Shown here: piece by piece, positions 38,484-51,529 of the stretch
Layout: each line of letters opens with the position of its first letter
How positions within the stretch are numbered: the first letter of the stretch is position 1
Assembly (NCBI RefSeq): GCF_020382885.2
Contig: NC_058508.1
Location: 9,895,917 to 9,959,916, forward strand
Origin: Scatophagus argus
Taxonomy: Eukaryota; Chordata; Actinopteri; Scatophagidae
Direction of reading: 5' to 3'
Length of the DNA: 64,000 nt
Translations under genes and position numbers: made by a program
Notes under the pieces: model-generated
The model's database searches: none
What the model was told of the DNA's origin: nothing
What the model saw: only the letters and a program-made list of their open reading frames with translations

Positions 38484-39995
38484 TCAAGTAGATCCTTTCT
38501 CCATGGTTAGTCCTCTGTTGTTTTCTGTGACTGTCAGCTTGTCATTTTTCTTGAGGGTGTGCTGTCTTTGTGCTTGCATGTTATATGCCCAAGCTCTGTC
38601 TACACCTTGTCCCTCAATCCTGCAGGGTGTCCAGTCAGGGAAGGGAAAACGACCAGCTACCACTAAGGCATCATCAGGAAGCTCATCCTGCAACTTCTGC
38701 TGCAATAATGAGAGCTAAAAACACAAGAGCACAATAAAATATTACCATCATCCTTTTAACAGAAATTGATCCAAAATAATGCATCTGAACTGCACCCCAA
38801 CCATGTACTGATAATTTCTTCTGAGAAATTTTGTATCCAGAATGTAAAAACTATACTAAAGTAGTGGCATTCAGGTTACTTTTAACAAGTGGCAACCACC
38901 TGACTGAAAAAAAGACATAGCATTCTGTATTACCTGCAGATCACCAACCACATCTGATCTCATCTGTCTTTTAATGAACTCATTACATTACTATCATTAT
39001 TATATTACTCACCACACTAGGAGCCAAAAACACTGTGACATTCTTGCATTCTGTCAAGTCAACCTGTGATAAGATATGCCAACAAGTTTATTAACAATTC
39101 AGATTTAATTAGCATAATAAAAATGATAGCATACAAAAAGCAAATACTTTGTAGTATTCAGATGGATTTCTTGTGCTCTAACGTTAATCAATTAACATTT
39201 ATGGTTCCTAACAAGAAATTCTTATGTAAATTTGATGGAGAGAATGTCATTCTTTTTCTTTTGGGAGAGGGAACATTTGCACTGCAAGTATCATGTTGTT
39301 GCAAAACTATTTTGTTGCCAAAACCAAACCAACAGTAATATCATGAAGGATGGTGTAAATGCAAATAAGCCATAACACAAGTGAAAAATGTTGTACCTTC
39401 CAGAGATCTTCTCGTCGATATGACACTTTTTCATGATGACCTGCTCTCCATGCGTGAAAGCGGGCCAGGCGAACAAGCCAGGGGTTGAGCTCATAACCGA
39501 TAGCAGGAGTGAAACCCTGCCGATGGGCTTCCAAGACCTTAAAGGTTAAAAATGATAACAGTCATAACCCACTATTCACCGGTGCATGAAAAGGGAGCGC
39601 AAATATCTTAATTATACTTACAATGCGGCCATCACCAGATCCCAAATCAACAAGGCCTCCCTTTCGACCCCTCAGTAATGTCATTACATTGCCTACTTGA
39701 GCTTTGCTGGCAGGAATGTATGGGACCTGTAAGATTTTAAAGAGCTTCTGATAAAAAAATAATGTTGTTGCTCAAACCCTTTTTGTACAATAACAGTTAC
39801 ACTAATTTAAGATTCAAAGTGTTAAGCCCATACCTGTAACTTCAAGGGGACTTTTCGGAAGCCAGGCTGCAGGATTCCCACCCACATAGCATATACAGCA
39901 AGCCCAGTGCCAGCAGCTATCTGAGCAACACCCCACCCTCCAAGGGGTCTGGTCTTGAGCTCAGCAAAGGCCTGATCTTGTGTATCATCATCCAT
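38484..39995 (-). CDS. antkmt: adenine nucleotide translocase lysine methyltransferase (ANTKMT/FAM173A)
   Basis: This is a mitochondrial S-adenosylmethionine-dependent protein-lysine methyltransferase that methylates ADP/ATP carrier proteins in the family. There are five exons: 39834-39995, 39622-39726, 39397-39537, 39013-39063 and 38484-38714. They give 690 nt (229 aa), all phase 0 or matched. A membrane-like segment lies at about 19-42 ([20 protein letters not shown]). The SAM-binding motif [11 protein letters not shown] is at about 79-89. Next come [31 protein letters not shown] and the late motif [10 protein letters not shown]. Comparison with recalled human sequences favours FAM173A over FAM173B/ATPSCKMT ([22 protein letters not shown]). 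The start codon gives [13 protein letters not shown]. It lies head-to-tail with hirip3 and xpo6. Confidence 0.93.
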
Positions 39996-41409
39996 TCCTG
40001 CATGAAATGTGTAGTGGAGGGTCTAAAAAAATTAATTTCAGACAATATACTTAAACTCACAGGGCCATACACACACAATCTATACACCAATTTGGTGACT
40101 CTGCGTAGTGACTGCAGACCAGAACATTTATTATTAGATATGTCAATCATTAATTTCTTCTTCACTGGGTTGTTTGTCCAGTTGTTTGTTTACAATCCTA
40201 TTGTTCCTCTACACTGAGGACAACACCTTAACAAACATGGTTTGGATGCACAAAGTGTGTTCTGAATGCAATCTTGGGAAGAAATAGTTTTGTTGGTGCA
40301 ACTTCATGAGGCTGTAATAATGGATTAGCTAATGAACGGGTGCCTGTGTGGACCTAAACCTGCACAAACAATAGAGTATCACAACAGGAGGCATCACACC
40401 AGTATAGAAAATGTGCAGATGTGACTTTCAGACACATCCTTATGTAAACTATTCTCCATTTTCGCCCCATTTATGTTTATATGTGTGTGGAGTAACATTT
40501 AACGGTCAGAATGAATCTCAAGCTTTCATTTTAAGCTATTTCAATCTAGCCAAGACATAAAAATTTTATGTACCTTTCAATTCAAACCTGAGATACCTTC
40601 GTACCGGACGAGTTTAAGAGTCAAATGCATGCAGTTATTTTATATCCAGACGCGGGCTGACTGAGAAAAGGTACCGAGATATTCATTAACTAAACTTTAT
40701 TTGGAATAACATAACGCTAAAGTACACGAAAAAAGGCGAAACATAAGTTAATATTAGTAATTAAGTAGGTAATAAGCAAGGAATAGCTCAATGACCTGCA
40801 AGAGCGCCGTCGAACACATTACACTGTGGGACCTGTCCGTCTGCGAAATATCCCGTACATCCGAGAGCTTAATTACATTAGTTCCGGCGATAAGTTCAAG
40901 CATTAAGAACATGTCCTTCTTCCTCGGGCAGATGAATGATTCAGCTCAGTTACAGGAGAGCAACCTTGGAGCTTTTTATCAAGTGCAGGAGAGCCTCTGA
41001 ATAAGAGACCATTATAGCTGCTATTTGCTCCCTGACTCTTTTATAGGCACTAATTTATTACTATGCTCTCTGGTCCCCCAGCTTTACTGCTCTTCTCTGC
41101 AAGTTTTTTAAACAGTATTTTATTCTGCTAGAAAAAGCAATAGTAAATCAGCACTCTTCATGTTCTCTTAAATAACTGTTCAATAACAGCACAATAATTT
41201 TATTTGAAATAGAACATAATGTACACAGAAAAGTAAAGTTGTTAACGGCCTCCACTGTTATTTTGCCTTATGTATCAGTCTTATCTATGTTTTACAAATA
41301 TCCAATATGAGACACCTTACTATCAAAGTAGTCTGTAAAGACCACAAGCCAATTTGCAGTTGTCTACATTCAAGTGCCCTCTGAACACTTGCAGGAGGAA
41401 CTGTCCTAG
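39996..41409. other. antkmt upstream region and hirip3 3' UTR
   Basis: No exon is seen. A CpG-bearing patch at about 40790-40920, including TTAGTTCCGGCG, may be the antkmt promoter with a non-coding first exon, but no donor could be assigned. The end nearest hirip3 has a plus TTTATT near 41198, a possible minus-strand poly(A) signal about 200 bases past the hirip3 stop. Confidence 0.4.
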
Positions 41410-44400
41410 TCAGTCGCTGTCTGCATCATCACTGATGATCCCCTGCAGGTTGGCCCAGTTTGTTGCTTTTCGGTGTCTTCTCTGTGTATCATTTTCCGGG
41501 TCGCTATCTGAGCCAGAGTTCAGAGTGCGCACATACGTAGAGGATGAAGGGTCCTGTTGTTCCTGCCATGCTGAGGTTGCTCTGCGCTTAGATCGGCCTA
41601 GGAGAGATATTAACAAGTCTGAATAATATTTATAATCAACTGACATTTCTTGTTCACGTTGAAATGGGAACCACATACAGAATGGAGATATGCAGGATAA
41701 ATGGTCACAAAAATGTCATTTTCCTGCTTACAGTATACATCGTGGTAAGTTTGTGGGGCAATATACAGAAATTTGCACCCATTTATTTTTTTGTGCTGGG
41801 ACAGCTTTTTGAATCATGTGGATTCAAAAATGACTGTATTTCAAAACAAGTGTGCATCTAGAATGAGCAACTGCACAAGTCTAATTGAATCAAGATCTTT
41901 TCTAGAGGGACCAGCAGCAAAATTATGTTCTGCTTGGCTACTTGAAAATGTGCAAAAATGTGTTTTCCTCAAGAATACTGGACGAGTTTACAGTAATGGA
42001 TTAAACAACTGAGAGACAGGTACCTTGTGTAGCAATGATGTTGCTGACATCAAGCTCAGCTAGTTCCTGGGCTTCTTCTCTCTTCATTCTGACTTTTTTG
42101 CATTTCTCAATAGATGGCTGGCCTGTGTGAAAAACAGATATACATCATTACTTACCCCATGTTTCCTGAATTAATCAAATTGTGTTAAAAAAAAATTAAA
42201 CTGTTTACTTTTTACACTGTTTACAAATGGCAGTTGTACACACTGGAAGTCATACAGTCTTCTGAAGTAGTAACGGAGGATACAAAACCAGGATAACTTT
42301 ATAATTTAGATTAAAGTAAAATAAGCAACTATAATCAACCCAGATTTGAGTAAATGCAGAATTAGATTACATCGTTAGGATTTCATTTTTAATTATATAT
42401 TTCAGTTTGAAAATGATAAAACTTTGAAAATTCTAAAACTTTTTTCCATGAAAACATACATTCTGCTGCAAATAAAGTGAACGTAGTTTCACTAACCACG
42501 GACACCAAGATCTTCAAGCTCCTTCCTCAGAGCAGCCACCTGGGAGCGAACAGAGCGACAGCCATCGAGGAGCTTCTTGTAATTCCGCCTCACGCCACAG
42601 AGAGAGATGTAGCGTTTGAGTCTCACAACTGTTTTGTTGTCGTCCTGCACAATTAAATGCGTCGTCAGATTGGTTGTGAAGAGAAGATGCAACATTTATT
42701 CAACCATTATGATCTACAATTACCAAATGTGCGCTTAAGTTTTTTTTTTAAACACATTTTCAAAACTTCATCTTTGGTTTTCTACCACCCTTGACTCCCC
42801 TCAAAGCATTGACACACATAAACACAAAATATTTCAGCTACTTATTTTTAAAGGCTTGAAAATTCAATCATTCAATTTTAATTTTGTGAATATTTCCCAA
42901 AGAACCAATGCCATGCATTGTGTTGTGCAACATGTGTCTGCCCAGATTTTAATTTAATTCACTTATTCATTAAATTATATTTCTGGTCACATGGCCACAG
43001 TGACATTTGATCATCAAAATCTAATCAGATCATCCAAATCTCAGTGGATGTTAGTTCCAAATTGAAAATTCCCTCAAGGTACTGCATTCTCAAGAATGGA
43101 TGTACAAACAACATGAAAACATCATGTCTCTGGCCACGGCCATCACTGGCAAGGAGAAATGGGGGACTCAATCTTCTAACTCTGCTTTGCACTCAGGTGC
43201 TCACCTTTTGACCTGTCCCGCTCTTTTCTTTGCTTGCTGTTTTCTTCTTTTTATTATCTTGTGTTTTTTCTGTCTCTCCGTCCTGTTCATCCTCCAAAGA
43301 GGGGAGTGACGATGAATCAGAGTCTGGGTCATTATTTTTTTTTTCCACTGAGACTTTTTCTTTGGAATAATACAACAGAAAGTCATATCAAGTCATACAA
43401 AAATAGTGACAATATAAATGGAATTAACGTTGATGCACTGGAAATGGTAATATCAAGCTTGCATCCTCACCTTTTTCACTCTCATCTGAGGAGTCACTGC
43501 CCTTGATTTTGTCATTCCTTTCTGATGCGTTATCTGTGTCAGTATCATTCTCTTCATCACTCTGTGGTGTTTTCTTTCCTTCACTTATTTTGCTACCTTC
43601 TGTGTGTCCATTCTTTGCATTACTTGTCTGATTTTTCGCTATGGCTTTTGGACTATCACCATTCTTGTTATCTTCTTTTTCTGACTCATTCATTTCCTCA
43701 TCTGTAGAGTCTTCACTGCTAATCTGCTGTTTACGGTTTCCATTCTTCTTTTGCTGTGATTTTTTCACCTCTTGCTTTTCATCCTCAGAATCAGATTTCA
43801 TTTTCTCTTCCTCTTCACTCTCCTCACCTTCCCTTTTGCGGTCCTCTTTATCCCCTGATTCTGTCAGTAACCAACAAGAAAAGACAACATTACATAGTTT
43901 TCAGAGAGAGAGACAAAACTCTTTAAAAAATTAACAAAGCTTGTTGGGAATAACAAAGAGAGGTTCAGGGTAATGCAGTGACTGAGGGAAATGATCTGAA
44001 ATGGCAAATATTAATTAATTGCAGTGATCTCCCAGCATCAGAAAAATGCGTCTTCCTGTTAGGATCAGCGGTTAGGGTGTCGGACCCGTAACCGGTGGAT
44101 CGCTGGTTCGATTCCCCGTCCCGGTGTCCATGGCTGAGGTACCCTTGAGCAAGGTACCTAACCCCCACTGCTCCCCGGGCGCTGCACGCGGTCGCCCACT
44201 GCCCCGGGTTTGCTGTGTGTGTGTGCACGTCACTTGGGTGGGTTAAATGCAGAGCACGAATTTCGTTGGAGTGAGTTCCCTCCAATGACAAAATATGTCA
44301 CTTTATTACATGCTCTGTCATTTACGTATGAGGCACTTCATTGGTTATTTAAGTCTTCTGACACACGATCAGTCAGGATCTAATGTTAACTAATGTTCTG

Positions 44401-45932
44401 GTAACTTCTGCGCATCCAAGAAGTTCACACACACACACACACACACACATACAGTTCAAGTTCATACATACACTGTTTGGAGTAAAGCAGCTGCCCTCCT
44501 GATAAATACTGAGCTCCATCAGAGCTGTCTAAAAATATTTCTTTCAGAAGCAAAAAGTTTCCTTTGGAATGTTTCCTCTGTCCTGTTAAGTTTGTAACAT
44601 TAGCGTTTGGTTTTTCTGCTTACATGACCCAAGATACACACAGCAGTGACATTACTGTGCCATGAATAGAAAGGATCAGTTACTGTCAGTTAGTCAACAG
44701 TTAACCAATAACCTACCTGATGATGAGCTTGACTGACAACGGGATTTCTTTGCTGTGGATTCATCTTCTCCACTGCTTATCATCTCATCAGTTTCCTTTT
44801 CTCTCTTCCTTTTCTTTTGGAACTTCTTGTTCTCCAACTGACTTTCATTTTTGTCATCGTCCTCAAAGGGAGAAAGACAGGATGACAGGAATAACTACAG
44901 CACTAAAATTGCCCAACAAAGATCAATAACATTAGAATTAGAAGAATTAAAAGAATCAGATACCTGCATTTTCATCAGTTCTTCCTGAACAACCTGTTTC
45001 ATTAAAGTTTTGACCTCAGGACTTAATGATTCACATCGCACAAGTGCCATATATCGCTTTTTTAAAATTCCTAAGGTCAGCACGCTGAAATAAGACATTA
45101 AAAAGATTATATGAAGGCGTGTGCAAGTGAGGACAATTTACAGTAAGAGACAGAATTAAAATGAGCCTCTGTGGTTTTAAAAACAGAGAAATATACCTGA
45201 GCAGTAACATTTCACACAAAGATGAATACTGTAAAAGCAAAAGGGTGAAACAACCCTTAATGTTGCACAGGAAACTGTTTATTTCACAGGGGAATATACA
45301 GTATGTGGTATTATTTGGTGTATTTTTCTTCATCATCAAAGCAAAACATTTCAAATCATCCAAAAAAATTCTACTTCCAAAACAAGATTATTCTAAGTAA
45401 TTGCGGTTAGTGAAACAGAGGCTTGCACATTAATAGATAAACTTTCAGCACAAAACTTACTAACCACAAGGTTGGCACAAGATTAGCTATTGCTCCATTG
45501 AAAGACACCGCTTCAAGCCAGCAGGTGTCGTTTTAAATTGCTAGTTTACACACACTACTCTGACGGCAAACAGGCCGCTGTCACATTATTACTTCACTTT
45601 TAATAAAGCTAGCTAGCTCAGTTACATAAAGTTAAATATAAGTTTTGCAAAGCTAGCGCAGCTAAAGCAAACTTCAAGAGAGCAGTTATAGGACAGACAG
45701 CAGTATTTATAGAAGTAACTTATGACACTTGGTATTGTAAACTGCCTTCTCTTTAAGCAAAGTTAGCAACAGTTAACTCATAACACTCCAAGCGCATTGG
45801 CCTGTGATCTGACTGTATGGATAAAGAAGCCTTAAATGCTTCACCTGTGACTTACCTGAGGTCTGGCTCATCACAGAGTTGACCACACACAAACCTGCGG
45901 ATACTTGCCGTCTCAGTTTCTGACACCATCAT
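41410..45932 (-). CDS. hirip3: HIRA-interacting protein 3
   Basis: This is a nuclear histone H2A/H2B-binding chaperone that associates with HIRA. There are eight exons: 45856-45932, 44964-45084, 44717-44861, 43471-43860, 43205-43359, 42497-42644, 42024-42122 and 41410-41597. They give 1323 nt (440 aa), in phase. N-terminal domain: SIRRFVCGQL, LSVLTLGILKKRYMAL, VVQEELMKMQ. The middle is a highly charged Ser/Glu/Lys low-complexity region with many acidic Ser sites (SEDSTDEEMNESEKED), a likely CK2-type substrate. The C-terminal part carries the conserved VVRLKRYISLCGVRRNYKKL and LRKELEDLG segments with the CHZ-type histone-binding tail (ATNWANLQGIISDDADSD). It is shorter than the human protein (~556 aa), mainly in the acidic middle. 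Two ATGs are adjacent at the start (MMVSETE); I took the first. It has the same strand as kctd13 and sez6l2. Confidence 0.94.
44056..44306 (+). mobile_element. tRNA-derived SINE in a hirip3 intron
   Basis: The tRNA-like head contains GCGGTTAGGGTGTCGGACCC and a B box (GGTTCGATTCCCCG). The body has GAGGTACCCTTGAGCAAGG and CACTGCTCCCCGGGCGCTG. The tail has GGGTTAAATGCAGAGCACGA and AATTTCGTTGGAGTG. This body is typical of AFC-like SINEs of percomorph fish. It lies antisense to hirip3. Confidence 0.8.
44426..44449 (+). repeat. (CA)n microsatellite
   Basis: Twelve uninterrupted CA units in a hirip3 intron, close to the SINE. Confidence 0.95.
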
Positions 45933-46010
45933 GTTTAACTGTGGAGGTTTCTTTTTGGCGGTGGGATTCCTGAACGTTAGCCGGAAGTGACGTTAGCCAC
46001 GCCCCATCAC
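45933..46010 (-). promoter_or_regulatory. hirip3 core promoter with ETS/CRE-like site
   Basis: Immediately upstream of the hirip3 ATG is CCGGAAGTGACGTTAGCC (from 45981), an ETS consensus fused to a CRE-like TGACGT. It is flanked on both sides by AACGTTAGCC-type repeats (45973-45982 and 45990 on). This is a typical TATA-less housekeeping promoter. The window also has an AGCTAGCTAGCT run at 45608-45619 in the first intron. Confidence 0.6.
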
Positions 46011-47830
46011 GGTGCAAAACATACCTCTGACTTGTACTGCTGTTTCCTAAACACTATTGTAATTTTGAATTTAATCGTTCTGTGTAGTTTCTATCTTAAT
46101 CCATTCTTATTTTTCTTATTTAAGTTCTTCATTTAGCATTTCTGGCTTTTGTTACACCTGAATTTACCCGCAGTGGGATATTTAAAGGGCTACCTAATCT
46201 CAAACAAGTATGTACATGACAATATATAACTTTTTATAAAAAGATTTAGAATTTAATATGGCTCTTTTTAAATATATATTTTTTTCTACTTTATTGTCCT
46301 AGTTCTATTTTCTGTTTCCTTTGATAGGATTTTTTACTATAATGAAATGGAAAAATCTGATTGACAAAAAGCCTGAAAGAAATAAAATAAATAGATAAAT
46401 AAAATAATAAATAATACATTAATAAATGAAATATTGGACTACATCCTTTAATAACATCCTTGACAATGCATGTATAAAAGGTTTAAATTTTGGCTTAAGT
46501 TTTATTCCATATAACACAGTACTAAGTAACATTCAAAGTTTGAAAAGAAGAAATGTTTTTGAGCATGGCAATAAATATCCAGCGGCTAACTTGTTTTCCC
46601 TAACACGTATGTGTTAAAGTCCACTTCTTCAATACAATTTATGAAAGAAGAAAAAGATGAGACCAAGAAGATTTCATAAGTAATTTATTCAGAACATTCC
46701 CATGACCGCTAATGGACGGAAGTTAATTTAGTGCATATATTTAAGAATTAAGGTGATTTTATGAAGGGTCTGAGATACATATTGCTGTCATTCAATGTTT
46801 TCAGTATTCATAGTGATTAGATTTACACAAGACACTGGTGAATATTTTAAACAAAAAACATATCCTCTCCCTGAGGGAAATAAAAATTACAACCCAGTAT
46901 TAATTGCATTTGTCATCACTGTATGCCCAATTACTCAGTGGTTGTGTAAATGACGTTAAGCGAAAGTGAAAGATCATGGCTCAGAATAAAATATCAACAA
47001 AATGGTCACGGCTCCTCTTGAAACATTAAACTGAAATGTAAGTTCACGATTTAGTCATTTACAAAAGTAACTTCAAAATCGGACGTGCGTTTAAGAGTGC
47101 ATCATATCCTTCCAAAAATGAAAACTCACTTGAGCACTAATTAACACAAAGATTGCATACAATGTTAAATACCAAACAATAAATTAAGTTCATAAATTAA
47201 TGAATAATAATAAAAAAAAAAACATCTCAAAGCAAAAGCAGTAATAATTTAAACAAAGAAAACACAGCTGCTCAACAGTCTCATTCATAGACAACCTCAC
47301 TAAAAACAGCTATGCAGTTTTATTCCAGTGTGGACATATCTAAGCTAAACTTGACCAACCACCGCTGTTAGACAGCAGGTATCAGTTCAACTTATGAAAA
47401 GGCAGATGTTTCACAGCCTGAGAAAACAGACTGAGACAGTGTGTCCTGCAAGTCAAACACAGAGGAGGTTGCCAGTGCATATCATCAACACCCACATTAA
47501 CAGTGGGCTGTCTGCTCTGTGGGGGTAGGAGATGGGTTTTGGAGGCCCATTCAATAACTTGCAGGAGGTTTCTTGACATTACCAAAGTAATATTTATGCC
47601 AGTTTCACGTCCCAGGTACACATTTCCTATTTAAATAATTTACACAAATCATTTTCTTGTAAACAGAAGAGTTTTTCAGCTCCAGACAACTCTTAGTTCA
47701 GTTTCAAATCAGCCATAACTAACTACCAAGCTATTGCTATGATCCAGGACATCTCTTTCATTCTGTGAGCATCCAAGAGAAAGACAACATACGTGAAGTC
47801 GCTCTCCCATGTCTTATGTTTTTCACATTA
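46011..47830. other. spacer and kctd13 3' UTR
   Basis: No exon was found between hirip3 and kctd13. Candidate minus-strand poly(A) signals (plus TTTATT) lie at 47318-47323 and 46684-46689, so the kctd13 3' UTR may be 0.5-1.2 kb long. Genes that separate or flank these two in human (taok2, tmem219, ino80e) are not seen. Confidence 0.55.
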
Positions 47831-50800
47831 TTAATCTTTGTACACAGTTTGCTGCCCGTGCCCTCTTTCATCATGCATTATATGTCTCCGCACGTGGATC
47901 CGTCTCACGCGCCTGTCGCTTCCCACAGCACCCTCTTCCTCCGATTGGCCAGCTCCCAGCGAGGACCCCGAGCCTCTCGAATCTAAAAGGTGTAAACCAC
48001 CTGGACCAGATCCTCTGCCATTCTCATAAATTAGGATATTCAGGGTTTCTTCAAAGATTCGAGCTTCAGGAAATTCAACCTAAAAAAATACACAGATATT
48101 CAAGTTTGCATGAAGTGGACTGTGACGTGTTGAGTTCAGCAACATTTACTTCATAGTTTGCGCAGACAACAGCAGTAGTGATGACAGAGGAAAATCAAAG
48201 TGCGGCCAAACTTAGATGAAAAGACTCAAATATGAAAAGCTTGTCCTGCTCAGGAGTGTATGAACCTGCCCCCTGCACCACACAACACTGCAGTCTTTCA
48301 CTTAGGTACGACTATATGACTTACATGTGCTCTAACAGTAAAATTAAGAGGTTTCTGCAAAATTTGCAACCTTTTATATGCAGTTCAATTTCAGATATCT
48401 TTTTTTTGAGTGTCCAATAATTTGTATAATACAGTTCCCACCTTAGCTAAAGCGGTGATATAAATATTTTTAGTATAACACTTTGTCGTAAAAAAAGGAA
48501 CAGCTGAAAGGACTAGCAGCACCCAGAGTAACTGCTGTCCAGCTCACTATCAGGAAGCAATTCACCGCATTTCCCAGAATGCCCAAACACTGATTCAAAG
48601 ACTCTGTGTTCACACATTGTGTTATGCTTACTTTGGTCTGCTTCTTCTCTGTGGCATAGACAATAGAAGTACAGCACACTTCAGCAATCTTGCGGCCTTC
48701 ACCATAGAAGGACCAACAGCAGATTTCATCCCCAAGCACATCCTTCACGAACAGAACGCGGCCATTGAATCGTAGCACAAGTTTGTCAAACAGTTCAATG
48801 TTCTTCAGCAGGTTATCATCAGAGTTGCTGGTTGCAGGGAAAGACAAAGAGTAAGGAATTATCAGCTGCTCAACATTAGTAGGTACCTTCCACTCAAGTG
48901 ATGCTAAATACTGAACAAGTGAACATGTAGTTTGTTGTTTGTTGTTAGGAAACACGGAACATCGGCCTTCATTTTTACCTGGTGTAAGAGTATTTGTTGT
49001 TTCCTCTGTTGTTCTGCAGTTTTACTACTGGCTGTAAAGACAAGAAAGATGAATAAACAATAAACTTTTAATAATAAACTTTTCTTTGATGTTAACTAAC
49101 TAACTAAATAAATGGTCAGCAGTCCCTTTGATTAAGATAAAGTGCAATTTACCTTTCTACAAGTAGCAATCATCCTCTGTTCTTCTTTGGCTGAGGTGAT
49201 CATGGGGATGCGACACACACTCTCAAAGACATCCTTCTGTTTCTGAAGATAAACAAAGAAATACCATTAAAATACATCCTCAACTAGAATTTCTTAGTGA
49301 GTGTCAATTAAACAACTAAGCGCATAAAAATAAGCAATTAATAATTTAGTCTTTTTAATGTAAAAAAAACATCATCATTAAACACTGTGGTCCAAAGTGA
49401 TGTCATTACATTTCCTATTCAGTACTAATGAACTGAATGAGCTTTGATGCAGAGGGAATGGAGAAAGTATAAAATAAAACATGCAAATGTGCTAATAATA
49501 TGCTAATATAGATATTATTAAAAATGCTTTACATCTGCATTTGTGTATATTTGCAGATGGACAAATCCAATGAAGATTATTAGGACAAAAGTAACATCAA
49601 TTTACCTGCATGGCACTGAGGCAGTGCTGAATGAGTCCCTGGACTTGATAATACTGGGCCTCCTTCAGAACCTCATCCAATTCTCTGTGGTCCTCTGGAA
49701 GTGGTACTGAGCCATCTCGTAGGAAGTTCAAAACAAGTCCAAAATGTCGGCCACACCTATCCAACACTACCCAACCTGGGAGAGCAGGAAAACGATCTTC
49801 ATAATCATTTACATTCTTCAGTAACCTTTGTTACTTTCTGAGGTAGGCTTCTGGTCCACAGTGGGAGCTGTGGATGTGATTTTAGCATCGGCACTCAGTT
49901 TTTTTAGTGTATCAATAATCTTTTCCCTTCTGAGTCAACATTTTCTTGCAGGGACATTTGAAAAGGGAGGACTGTCATTAAAGAATACTATCAGGTTTCA
50001 CCTCTGACACTTAAAACATTTGGGTATTAAAGCTCAAAAAGAGGATCCACAGATATCAGTTTTCCATTCATTACCCAATGTTTGGAGACATGCTATTCAA
50101 ACTAACCGTTCAAATGTAGAATAGACACACTACACTGATTTTACAGGGCACACCATGTCCATACCACTGTCAGTTGTTAATAACACCCAGCGCAGATATT
50201 TCAGCAGTGTGTCAGAGTGAAACATCTGATTACAGTATTTCAGACATCTGATGACACCACAAGGGTGACATTTGTCCAAGTAAAAAACAATACACAAAGA
50301 TTTGTAAATTTCCCCTCCAATGTAGAAATCATTTTGTACATCTGAAAAAAAAAACAACTTATACACTTAAAGTGGTGATAGTGATGTAGTTATATAATTT
50401 TATTTAGTTTTATTTTTATCAGTTTAGAACAGAGCATGTGAAATAAGTTTGTTGTTTATATGGTATGAGAAACATTACTTGATTCTCACGCAGACATGTT
50501 AAAATTCTTGATATTGATATTATAGACCTGAAGATATTAAATATTAACAAACCAGTAAAATGCTTAGCGTCCACCAGACAGACACATCCACTCACCTTCT
50601 GAGTCTATGGTAACCTCTGTGCCTCCGTTGCATATGTTCCGCAACAGACTGTCTTCCTTGCTTAACGTCTGGACGGTTGTATAATGCAGTGAGCCGCCCA
50701 CATTTAATTTGACGTACTTGCTCCCTAGCAGACCCCGATTTCTGAACTCGTCTGTGTTGTGGAAGGCAGGCTGGGGAACAGCGGACTGGGCAGAGTCAGC

Positions 50801-50833
50801 AGCATCACTGCCAACTGAAGCCTCAGCAGACAT
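47831..50833 (-). CDS. kctd13: BTB/POZ domain protein KCTD13 (BACURD1)
   Basis: This is a substrate adaptor of a Cullin-3 ubiquitin ligase that targets RhoA and shapes cytoskeleton and neurodevelopment. There are six coding exons: 50596-50833, 49606-49775, 49153-49242, 48979-49031, 48632-48827 and 47831-48079. They give 996 nt (331 aa; human ~329), all in phase. N-terminus: [16 protein letters not shown]. The BTB domain starts at [14 protein letters not shown] and runs through [15 protein letters not shown] and [13 protein letters not shown] (about residues 40-145). Conserved later blocks are [46 protein letters not shown] and [10 protein letters not shown]. The C-terminus has [20 protein letters not shown] and QQTVYKD. 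The MSAEAS start and the C-terminus separate it from KCTD10 and TNFAIP1. A 5' UTR intron is likely: an acceptor lies just above the ATG, and a GTAAGTAG donor near 51624. Confidence 0.94.
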
Positions 50834-51529
50834 GGGGCTGAGGAGTCACTGCCTGACTGCAATACAGAACAACAACATAGGCTGTTTAGTTCTACTACAC
50901 GTCTGGACTGGAATAAGTGATGAATGATTCTTTCATAATGCAAATGTGAACAGTCTCTATTTTGGTTGTCAACTGTGTGGATAAAACATGTATACTGGCC
51001 TTTACCAATAAGGCAGGCTATTCCTGAAAGTGAAGTCCACTCTTCTACAGATGAGGACAGGATTATTTGAGTTTGCAGAAGCAGCACAGACTCCAGGTGT
51101 AGCACCACATTCAGCATAAAATATTCACACCGCTCAAACTTGGAGCGAAATACACATTTAAATAATGTGCAGGAATATGCAACCCATCATGCAGTTCAAT
51201 TCTGGGGTTTTCATAATCATGAAAGAGCTGATTTAACTGACAACAAAACTCGAATAAATGCTGGTGCAACTTCTCGAGATACCACAAGATCTCCTTTGTT
51301 GATGTGAAAGGTGATGGCTTTGTTATACACACAGACGGGAAGCGAAGCACAGAAACACCTACTTCTCCTCTTCACCTTTAAACGTTAGACACTTTGAGTA
51401 GCACTTTTTGTGCTCGTCTTTCGGATCACTTATTTATTAAAGAACCGTCTTTGATAAAGACAGATGCTTCAACCACACCCATCGTGTCCCCCTTTTCCAC
51501 ACTTAAAAGTTCGACGGTTCCATGTTAGA

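Noticed and set aside
23290-44120. tRNA genes at the two GGTTCGA boxes
   Set aside because: The boxes belong to tRNA-derived SINE heads (23268 and 44056). No acceptor stem or cloverleaf could be paired around them.
43965-44291. 108-residue minus-strand open frame
   Set aside because: Lies inside the AFC-like SINE in a hirip3 intron.
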